Of a stretch of DNA of 63,077 nt, positions 56,810 to 63,077 are shown in pieces. The translations under genes were made by a program, and so were the position numbers. The stretch is from Armatimonadaceae bacterium. Its GTDB lineage: Bacteria > Armatimonadota > Armatimonadia > Armatimonadales > Armatimonadaceae. How positions within the stretch are numbered: position 1 is the first letter of the stretch; each line of letters begins with the position of its first letter. The DNA is taken from the NCBI GenBank assembly GCA_030446525.1, contig JAUJNC010000002.1, positions 17,141-80,217 on the forward strand, read 5' to 3'. A model generated the notes under the pieces. That model saw nothing but the letters and a program-made list of their open reading frames with translations. It made no database searches and had not been told where the DNA came from.

Positions 56810-57681
56810 TGCCCGCTGGTAACGACACGCCGGGGCAGACCACGGTCGAGGTGCCGGTTCACAAGGTGGACCGCGGTCGCGTGTCGACGCAGGCGGACGT
56901 GTTGGCGGCCGAGGAGCCTCTGGAGATCCGGCTGGGATTCGGCCCGGCCAGGAACCGCACGCATAAAGGCGTTTCCGTGACCATGCGCACGCCCGGCCAC
57001 GACTTCGAGTTGGCGGCGGGATTCCTGTTGACCGAAGGGATCCTCCGATCTTCGGGGCAGATCGAGCAGATCCGCCACTGCGGTCCGCCGACGCCTGGCG
57101 GCAACCGCAACGTCGTCCGGGTCGAGTTGAAGGCCGAGCTCGACGTGGATCTCCAGCGCCTGGAGCGGCACTTTTATACGACGTCGAGCTGCGGCGTTTG
57201 CGGCAAAACGTCGATCGAAGCCGTGCAGGTTTGTCAAGGCCATCCCCTCCCGCACAGCGGGCCCGTTTTCGGCCCGGAAGTCATCCACCGCGCCCCGAAC
57301 ACTCTGCGGGAAGCGCAGGCGGTCTTTGATCGAACGGGCGGACTGCACGCCGCCGCCCTGTTCGACCCGGAGGGCGGCCTGGTTTGCCTGCGCGAAGACG
57401 TCGGCCGGCACAACGCCGTGGACAAGGTGATCGGGGCGCAGCTCCTGGAAGGGGCGCTGCCGCTCACCGACCGGCTGCTGCTGGTCAGCGGGCGGGCAAG
57501 TTTTGAGCTGGTGCAGAAAGCGATGATGGCGGGGATCCCGATCCTGGCCGCCGTAGGCGCGCCATCAAGTCTGGCGGTGGAGCTGGCCCGCGACCGGGGG
57601 ATGACCCTGCTGGGGTTCGTGCGCGACGGCCGGTTCAACATCTACGCGGGTGCGGCCCGCATCCAGGGAGTGGGGGAGTAA
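56809..57681 (+). CDS. fdhD: FdhD, sulfur carrier for formate dehydrogenase-type enzymes
   Basis: A 290-residue FdhD. The sulfur-transfer Cys pair is in TTSSCGVCGKTS (CxxC, residues ~126-129); other family blocks are HDFELAAGFLLTEGI, REDVGRHNAVDKVIG and VSGRASFELVQKA. FdhD passes sulfur from a cysteine desulfurase to the bis-MGD cofactor of formate dehydrogenases. Start ATG overlaps the pyrophosphatase stop; the client oxidoreductase begins five bases after its end, an informative pairing. Intact. Confidence 0.95.
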   Translation: MPAGNDTPGQTTVEVPVHKVDRGRVSTQADVLAAEEPLEIRLGFGPARNRTHKGVSVTMRTPGHDFELAAGFLLTEGILRSSGQIEQIRHCGPPTPGGNRNVVRVELKAELDVDLQRLERHFYTTSSCGVCGKTSIEAVQVCQGHPLPHSGPVFGPEVIHRAPNTLREAQAVFDRTGGLHAAALFDPEGGLVCLREDVGRHNAVDKVIGAQLLEGALPLTDRLLLVSGRASFELVQKAMMAGIPILAAVGAPSSLAVELARDRGMTLLGFVRDGRFNIYAGAARIQGVGE

Positions 57682-57685
57682 AGCG

Positions 57686-60136
57686 ATGAAGCTGCAGGCA
57701 AACGAGCACCAGGAGGCGCTGCCGCCGTCCTCCCCGCGCGGGTGCGACGAGCACAGCGCTCCCGACCAGGAAGACAGCGACGCCCCGCGCCCGCCGGCGG
57801 CCGAGCCGCCGGGGGAGACGCCGGCCGCGTCACGGCGCACAGCGCAGGCCCAGCCGCCGGAAACGCCGGCACAGATCGAGATCGGCGAGCGGGAAACCGT
57901 GGCGAGCGGTCTGCCGGCCGTTTACCAGACACTTCGGTTCGGGCTGACGGAGATGGGGGCGGGCCGCACCTTGAAGGTGCTCACGAAACTGAACCAGAAG
58001 ACCGGCTTCGACTGCCCCTCCTGCGCCTGGCCCGACCCGGACGGCCGCCGATCCCCGGCGGAGTTCTGCGAGAACGGCGCCAAGGCCGTGGCTGAGGAGG
58101 CGACCCGGGCGCGCGTCCCCCCGGAGTTCTTCGCCCGGCACACGGTCGCGGAGCTGGCCCGGCAAAGCGACCTGTGGCTGGGCAAGCAGGGTCGGCTAAC
58201 CCACCCGGTGGTGCTGCGCCGCGGCGGCGACCGCTACGAGGCGATCCGCTGGGACGACGCCTTCGGGCTGATCGCGGGCGAGCTGAACGCGCTCGACTCG
58301 CCCGACGAGGCCGTGTTCTACACGTCGGGGCGCACCAGCAACGAGGCCGCCTTTCTGTTCCAGCTCTTCGTCCGGCAGTTCGGCACCAACAACCTGCCGG
58401 ACTGCTCGAACATGTGCCATGAGTCCAGCGGCGTGGGGCTGACCCAGACGATCGGCGTCGGCAAAGGCACCGTCAAGCTCGAAGACTTTGCCAGGGCCGA
58501 CGCGATCTTCGTCGTCGGCCAGAACCCGGGCACCAACCATCCGCGGATGCTCACCGCCCTGCAAGAGGCGGCGCGGAACGGGTGCAAGATCGTCAGCGTC
58601 AACCCGCTGCCCGAAACCGGCATGATCCGCTTCAAGCACCCGCAGGAGGTGCTCCACCTGTTGGGCAAGGGGACGCCGATCGCCTCGCTGTTTTTGCCGG
58701 TGCGCATCAACGGCGACGTCGCGCTGTTCAAGGGCATCATGAAGGAGATGCTCGAGGAGGACGAGCGCACCGGCGGGGCGGTTCTGGACCACGCGTTCCT
58801 CCGGGAGTTCACCGAGGGCTTCGGCGCGTTCGCCGCCGACCTGCGGCGGGAGGGCTGGGAAGAGATCGCCCGGCAGAGCGGTATCGGGCGCGCGCAGATC
58901 CGCGAGGCCGCCGAGATCGCGATGGGCTCCGAGCAGATGATCTGCTGCTGGGCGATGGGCTTGACCCAGCACAAGAACGGCGTCGCCAACGTGCAGGAGC
59001 TGGTAAACTTCTGCCTGCTGCGGGGGCAGATCGGCCGGCCCGGGGCCGGTCTGTGCCCGGTCCGGGGGCACAGCAACGTGCAGGGCGATCGCACCATGGG
59101 GATCTGGGAGCAGATGAGCGACCGGTTCCGGGACGCCCTGGGCAAAGAATTCAACTTCGAGCCGCCGGCCAGGCACGGCTACGACACGGTGAACGCCCTC
59201 CAGGCGATGCACGAGGGCAGAGCGAAGGTCTTCTTCGCGCTCGGCGGCAACTTCCTGGGCGCCGCTCCCGACACCGAGTACGCCGCCGAGGCGCTGCGCC
59301 GCTGCCGGCTGACCGTGCACGTTTCGACCAAGCTGCACCGCGGCCACCTGATCACGGGCGAGCAGGCGCTGATCCTGCCGTGCCGGGGCCGCACCGAGCG
59401 GGACGTGCAGGACGGCGGCGAGCAGTTCGTCAGCGTCGAGGACTCGATGGGCGTCGTGCACGCGTCCCGGGGCGTGCTCGCGCCCGCCTCCCCGCACCTC
59501 TTGAGCGAGCCGGCGATCATCGGCCGGCTCGCGCGCGCGGCGCTCGGGGACCGGACGACGGTCGATTGGGAGGGGCTGACCGCCGATTACGACCGGATCC
59601 GCGACCACATCGAGCGCGTCGTGCCCGGCTTCGAGGACTACAACCGCCGGGTCCGCGCGCCGGGCGGGTTCTACCTGCCCAACCCCGCCCGCGACGAGCG
59701 CCGCTTCGACACCCCATCGGGCAAGGCCCGCTTCACGGTCCACCCGATCCCGCGCTGCCGGCTCCTTCCCGGTCAGTACCTGCTCATGACCATCCGCAGC
59801 CACGACCAGTTCAACACGACCATCTACGGGCTCGACGACCGCTACCGGGGCGTCAAGGGCGGCCGCCGCGTCGTCTTCCTGCACTCCGACGACGTGCGGG
59901 AGGCGGGTCTGGAGGCGGGCCAGTGCGTGGACCTGACCAGCCACTTCGAGGGCGAGGAGCGGGTGGCCCGGCGCTTCCTGGTGGTCCCCTATGACATCCC
60001 GCGCCGGTGCGCCGCCGCGTACTACCCGGAAACCAACGTCCTGGTGCCGTTGCGGAGCGTGGCCGACGGGAGCAACCAGCCGGCGTCGAAGTCTGTCGTC
60101 GTCAGCGTGAAGCCCTCGGCCGCCCCGGAAGCGTGA
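57686..60136 (+). CDS. FdhF/YdeP-family molybdopterin oxidoreductase
   Basis: An 816-residue bis-MGD oxidoreductase of the YdeP branch. Diagnostic blocks: GFDCPSCAWPDPDGR, FCENGAKAVAEEATRARVPP, NLPDCSNMCHESSGVGLTQT (Cys where FdhF has selenocysteine), GQNPGTNHPRML, CPVRGHSNVQGDRTMGIWEQ and the C-terminal SHDQFNTTIYGLDDRYRG. About 50 Pro-rich residues form an extra N-terminal tail. YdeP-type enzymes are linked to acid resistance and formate-like reactions; the substrate is not known. ATG at 57686 is chosen over 57650 because the latter lies inside fdhD. Cytoplasmic, no Tat signal. Intact, unlike genes around 50-56 kb. Confidence 0.92.
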   Translation: MKLQANEHQEALPPSSPRGCDEHSAPDQEDSDAPRPPAAEPPGETPAASRRTAQAQPPETPAQIEIGERETVASGLPAVYQTLRFGLTEMGAGRTLKVLTKLNQKTGFDCPSCAWPDPDGRRSPAEFCENGAKAVAEEATRARVPPEFFARHTVAELARQSDLWLGKQGRLTHPVVLRRGGDRYEAIRWDDAFGLIAGELNALDSPDEAVFYTSGRTSNEAAFLFQLFVRQFGTNNLPDCSNMCHESSGVGLTQTIGVGKGTVKLEDFARADAIFVVGQNPGTNHPRMLTALQEAARNGCKIVSVNPLPETGMIRFKHPQEVLHLLGKGTPIASLFLPVRINGDVALFKGIMKEMLEEDERTGGAVLDHAFLREFTEGFGAFAADLRREGWEEIARQSGIGRAQIREAAEIAMGSEQMICCWAMGLTQHKNGVANVQELVNFCLLRGQIGRPGAGLCPVRGHSNVQGDRTMGIWEQMSDRFRDALGKEFNFEPPARHGYDTVNALQAMHEGRAKVFFALGGNFLGAAPDTEYAAEALRRCRLTVHVSTKLHRGHLITGEQALILPCRGRTERDVQDGGEQFVSVEDSMGVVHASRGVLAPASPHLLSEPAIIGRLARAALGDRTTVDWEGLTADYDRIRDHIERVVPGFEDYNRRVRAPGGFYLPNPARDERRFDTPSGKARFTVHPIPRCRLLPGQYLLMTIRSHDQFNTTIYGLDDRYRGVKGGRRVVFLHSDDVREAGLEAGQCVDLTSHFEGEERVARRFLVVPYDIPRRCAAAYYPETNVLVPLRSVADGSNQPASKSVVVSVKPSAAPEA

Positions 60137-60155
60137 CTCTTTCCGGGGAGCTATC

Positions 60156-60860
60156 TCAAGCCGCTTGCTTCCGGCGTCGCCAGCTCGCTCCGAGCAGGCC
60201 CAGGGCGCCCGTGCCGAACAGGATCAGGGTCCCGGGCTCGGGGATGACCTGGATGTCGCACGCTACGGCAACGTCGTTGACGATCCGGTTGTGCAGGCGC
60301 ATGTCATCATCTATGTTGCTGTGGTCGATCGTCCGGTCGTTGAATAGCTCCTCCACGTTGATGTTAGCGGCGCCGCGCACGTTCCTTTCGCCCTGCGATT
60401 CGAACGTGCCGGTGGCGATCTGAAAATAGTTGACCCCTTGCCGCACGTTGGGGGGCAGCACGTCGTCGCGCTGGGTGGGCTGGTCGACGGAGTCGATCTG
60501 CACGGTCAGGTCCACCGAGAAGTTGTTGGGCCGCAGGTAATCGTCGGCGAGCCCGATCACCGAAGCGCCCCCGAAGCTATACCCGATCAGCACCAGGCAG
60601 GTGCGGCCTTGCTGGTTGCTGTTGATGAAGTCGAACGCGGCTCGTTGCTCGGTGTAGGCAAAGACGCGGGTCGAGACGTCGGTGAAACTGGAGAGCAGCG
60701 TCTGACTCAGGATGTCCATGCCCGAGCCCCCGCCCTGGCCGAACCCGCGGAACAGCACCACATCGGTGCGCTGGGCATAGGCGGGCACGGTGGGAGAGGC
60801 CGAGACCGCGCCCACGGCGAGCCAGATCGCGATCACACGAAGAAAACGCATCCTGAACAT
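60156..60860 (-). CDS. PEP-CTERM alpha/beta-hydrolase-like exported protein
   Basis: A 234-residue exported protein. A signal peptide (LRVIAIWLAVGAVSASPTVP) is followed by a domain with the nucleophile elbow LIGYSFGGASVIG (G-x-S-x-G) typical of lipases and esterases, and a C-terminal PEP-CTERM sorting tail: VIPEPGTLILFGTGALGLLG then WRRRKQAA. The tail is recognised by exosortase. ATG at 60860 has GGAGG 8 nt upstream; an upstream ATG at 60899 gives an odd tail. The complete catalytic triad is not assigned, so activity is uncertain. Convergent with the YdeP gene. Confidence 0.85.
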   Translation of the reverse strand: MFRMRFLRVIAIWLAVGAVSASPTVPAYAQRTDVVLFRGFGQGGGSGMDILSQTLLSSFTDVSTRVFAYTEQRAAFDFINSNQQGRTCLVLIGYSFGGASVIGLADDYLRPNNFSVDLTVQIDSVDQPTQRDDVLPPNVRQGVNYFQIATGTFESQGERNVRGAANINVEELFNDRTIDHSNIDDDMRLHNRIVNDVAVACDIQVIPEPGTLILFGTGALGLLGASWRRRKQAA

Positions 60861-61068
60861 ACCGTCCTCCTTCTTTCTTGCGTGCACCTGGATGCACAAA
60901 GATCATTCCGGCTTCTTGTCCATGTTGGCGAATCCACCAGCCGGACCAGCGAACATTCTCTGAATAAGCGCCCTATTCCTCCTGCGGGCGCGAAACGCCG
61001 CACGAAAGTAATCCCCTGCAGCAACAAGCTCGCCCATCCGCCTCGTTGCGTGTGGCCCAGGGGCCGTC

Positions 61069-61215
61069 TTAAGCCGTCCGCTTACGCCGTCTCCAGCCCG
61101 ATCCGAGTAGGCCGATTGCGCCGGTGACGAACAGCGTCAGGGTGCCAGGCTCCGGAATTACCTGGGACTGCGCCGGAATGTTCCATCCGTTGCCACCCAC
61201 GTCCCGCTTTGGGAC
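61069..61215 (-). pseudogene. PEP-CTERM tail of a truncated gene
   Basis: The minus strand encodes AQSQVIPEPGTLTLFVTGAI, GLLGSGWRRRKRTA and stop, nearly the same tail as the gene at 60156-60860. Only about 45 codons are open before a TAG, with no signal peptide, ribosome site or credible start. It is most likely the remnant of a second PEP-CTERM gene after deletion, lying between the PEP-CTERM hydrolase and the PAP2 gene. The 208 bp between 60861 and 61068 holds no gene I can support. Confidence 0.65.
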
Positions 61216-61243
61216 TGATAACGTCCTTGTCTAAAAACGGCAC

Positions 61244-62203
61244 TCATGCCGCGACAGCACGCGTCGGCTGCGCCAGCCGCAGCTTGAGAAAGAGCCACGG
61301 CGCAAGGAAAACAACCCACCACGTCATGAGTGCGTAGCGCGCGAAGCGAAACAGCAGGGCGAATACTGCAGGCTCGGCCGGCGACACGACCGGCAACCCC
61401 TTCCAGAAAAACAGCACGCCGATCATCCCGAGAACAAATCGCAGGAGGCGCCGGACGAACGGCCCGCCCGCGTCGAACTGCGCCTGCCGGTGTGCCATCG
61501 CCCAGCCGACTCCTAAGCCCCAGAGCGCGCCCAAGCGGCCGATGAGAGCATCTAAATCGCCCGCCTCGGACGCGTACCTGCCCCATGCAGCGTCAGTGGC
61601 GGTCCCTGCCGACACAGCGCGTGCGCCGATCCCGAGCAGCAACAGAACCAGCACCAGACCGGTCGTCATAGTGATCTGCCGGGGCAGTCCCTGCTTCGTA
61701 AACCATGCCTGCAGCGGCGGCGCGAATCGCAGGAACGCGAGGAGGAAAAGCACTCCCAAGATCCAGCCGCCGAGAATATCCGTCCAGAAATGCACGCCCA
61801 GATACACGCGCGATAAAGAGATCAGCAGCACGAGACAGGCGGAGGCGAGCCATGCCCATGGCCGGTGCAGCAAAGCGGCGAAGAAAAACCAAACGCTCGC
61901 TGTGTTCTGCGCATGGCTGGACGGCAAGCCATAACTGGTCTCGATGGCCAGTGGCCGCACACGCGCATCCATCCAGTACGGCCGCGGCAGGCCCAGAGCC
62001 ATCTTGACGATGTTGTTGAGCGCATCGCCCAGCAGCACCAGCAGGCCCAGCCGGATACCAAGCCGGGCGTCCACGCACAGATAGAAGAGCGGGAGGAGTA
62101 GCAGGAAAAATTCCTCGTTGCCCAGAAAGGTCATCGCCCGCATGAAGGGAGTCAAGCCCTGGGCGCTTTGCAGGGCAGTGATGCTGTCGATCTGAAACTG
62201 CAC
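61244..62203 (-). CDS. PAP2-family membrane phosphatase
   Basis: A 319-residue integral membrane phosphatase with 8 or more helices. The three PAP2 motifs are present: KMALGLPRP (K-x6-RP), LPSSHAQ (PSxH) and SRVYLGVHFWTDILGG (SR-x5-H-x3-D). Such enzymes remove phosphate from lipids such as phosphatidate or undecaprenyl pyrophosphate. The C-terminal ~100 residues add further membrane helices beyond the usual core. ATG at 62203 begins MQFQIDSITALQ. The substrate is unknown. Intact. Confidence 0.9.
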   Translation of the reverse strand: MQFQIDSITALQSAQGLTPFMRAMTFLGNEEFFLLLLPLFYLCVDARLGIRLGLLVLLGDALNNIVKMALGLPRPYWMDARVRPLAIETSYGLPSSHAQNTASVWFFFAALLHRPWAWLASACLVLLISLSRVYLGVHFWTDILGGWILGVLFLLAFLRFAPPLQAWFTKQGLPRQITMTTGLVLVLLLLGIGARAVSAGTATDAAWGRYASEAGDLDALIGRLGALWGLGVGWAMAHRQAQFDAGGPFVRRLLRFVLGMIGVLFFWKGLPVVSPAEPAVFALLFRFARYALMTWWVVFLAPWLFLKLRLAQPTRAVAA

Positions 62204-62261
62204 GAGAGTCCTCCCTCACGATGTACGCGCTCTTGTAGCCGGCTCAAGAGCCAGGTACTGC

Positions 62262-63077
62262 TTACGTCGATCCCTTCACCCGCTTTATCATCACCGAGCC
62301 GGCGAGAAAAGCAAACGAGGCGAAGAAGAACGCCAGCGTGTAGCCCAGCCCCATCCGCGGCCGGTTCCCTAAGTCGATGAGGGCTCCGACAAGCCCGGTC
62401 AGTATCTGCGGCGTCGCCACGCTCATCTGCCAGATGCCCATATCTTTGGCGGCGTCCTCTTTGCTGGGAAGAATATCCGCCGCCAAGGCCCAGGTGGCGG
62501 AGAGATACGCACCATAGCCAAGGCCGAAGACCGGTGCGAGCAACACGATGAGCGAGTAATTGGGGATGAGGGAAAACGGAACCAGGGTGGCAAACATCAG
62601 CCATCCGGCGTAGAACACCACGCGCTTTCGTCCGATCCGGTCGGCAAGACCTCCCGCATACACCGCACTGAGCGCGCCCGCCAGCGAGATCAGCAGCGCG
62701 ATCACGATCGAAGCCTGAAGAGAATCGCCCAATCGCAGCCCCAGGAACCCGAAGGTGCGCACGTTATCGGTCAGGTAGTACACCAGGTAGAACTGGACGA
62801 TGTAAAAGCCGAGCGCGTTCAGGAAGCGCGTGAACCACACCCACCGGAAGTCCGCGCTCCGCCAGGGAGAAAGCCACTCCTGGGCCCCCAGCGCCAGCTT
62901 GGCTGCCAGCCCCCGCGCTTGCTCCGGCTTGCCCCACCCCCCGTGATCTCGGTCGCCCTCTGGTCGACGTACCCGTCCTTCCCGCACCGTACAGAGCACG
63001 ATCATCGCACACACGATGTTGATGGCCGCGATGGTCAGGTACACCAGGAAGGGGTTCTTGCTGAGCAGGAGCCCGAC
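62262..63077 (-). CDS. MFS transporter, 5' part beyond the window
   Basis: The C-terminal 271 residues of a Major Facilitator Superfamily transporter; the frame is open at the window edge. Six or so helices are visible (LVYLTIAAINIVCAMIVLC, FLNALGFYIVQFYLVYYL, IVIALLISLAGALSAVYAGG) and the MFS A-like motif GGLADRIGRKRVVFYAGW. A central cytoplasmic loop (VREGRVRRPEGDRD) separates the halves. The general shape resembles sugar:cation symporters, but the substrate is not determinable. It ends 58 bp before the PAP2 start on the same strand. Confidence 0.85.
   Translation of the reverse strand, partial: VGLLLSKNPFLVYLTIAAINIVCAMIVLCTVREGRVRRPEGDRDHGGWGKPEQARGLAAKLALGAQEWLSPWRSADFRWVWFTRFLNALGFYIVQFYLVYYLTDNVRTFGFLGLRLGDSLQASIVIALLISLAGALSAVYAGGLADRIGRKRVVFYAGWLMFATLVPFSLIPNYSLIVLLAPVFGLGYGAYLSATWALAADILPSKEDAAKDMGIWQMSVATPQILTGLVGALIDLGNRPRMGLGYTLAFFFASFAFLAGSVMIKRVKGST

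Noticed and set aside
58390..58440. Selenocysteine in the formate-dehydrogenase-like protein
   Set aside because: The active-site region reads NMCHESS with a normal Cys codon, as in the YdeP branch; no in-frame TGA is present.
1..63077. tRNA, rRNA, CRISPR arrays, insertion sequences, phage integrases
   Set aside because: I looked for tRNA-like T-loop/acceptor patterns, regularly spaced repeats, transposase motifs and integrase signatures and saw none I could support.

Overview
The window looks like chromosomal DNA from a GC-rich, Gram-negative-type bacterium, most likely an Armatimonadota member. That assignment is inferred from the style of the sequence, not from a phylogenetic marker. The clues are four DUF1559 pseudopilin-like genes whose leaders read [16 protein letters not shown] and then [12 protein letters not shown], expanded LacI regulators, many secreted right-handed beta-helix and carbohydrate-active proteins, PEP-CTERM sorting tails, and a full outer-membrane and lipid A gene set. 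I see no rRNA, tRNA, CRISPR array or insertion sequence.

Layout. (1) 1-22.4 kb is a carbohydrate/secretion region: a chimeric moaA/beta-helix edge, a second beta-helix gene, an SDR / GH109-like / PhyH operon, a five-gene minus-strand operon (DUF1559, thioredoxin-like protein with an in-frame TGA, carbon-nitrogen hydrolase, GNAT, beta-helix), and three cassettes in which a LacI regulator is followed directly by a DUF1559 gene and then usually by an enzyme gene. Well-formed promoters and palindromic operators can be read there. (2) 22.4-45.9 kb is a housekeeping and envelope block on the plus strand: lipA, tamB, an ECF sigma factor, bamA, ompH/skp, an OmpH-like lipoprotein, lpxD, lpxC, fabZ, lpxA, an unknown 620-residue protein, lpxB, an MsbA-type ABC transporter, a DUF374 acyltransferase, then the E1alpha, E1beta and E2 genes of a 2-oxo acid dehydrogenase. 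LipA would make the lipoyl group used by that E2. (3) 45.9-50 kb holds a small unknown gene, a sulfatase, YraN and an apiosidase-like glycosidase. (4) 50.3-55.4 kb encodes a TPR protein, ExbB, ExbD and a TonB-like protein whose C-terminus is a von Willebrand A domain. (5) 55.5-60.1 kb is a family II pyrophosphatase / fdhD / YdeP-type molybdopterin oxidoreductase operon. (6) 60.1 kb to the end is on the minus strand: a PEP-CTERM alpha/beta-hydrolase, the tail of a second PEP-CTERM gene, a PAP2 phosphatase and a truncated MFS transporter.

Sequence quality matters here. Many conserved and normally essential genes (tamB, lpxC, lpxB, the ABC transporter, E2, exbB, exbD, the TPR and TonB/VWA genes, the pyrophosphatase) are broken by single-base indels, mostly in G/C runs, some of them compensating. 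These are most simply sequencing or consensus errors, so I annotate such genes across their breaks. The most interesting leads are the in-frame TGA with a SECIS-like hairpin (possible selenoprotein), the TonB-VWA/ExbBD system, and the recurrent LacI-DUF1559 cassettes with their operators.
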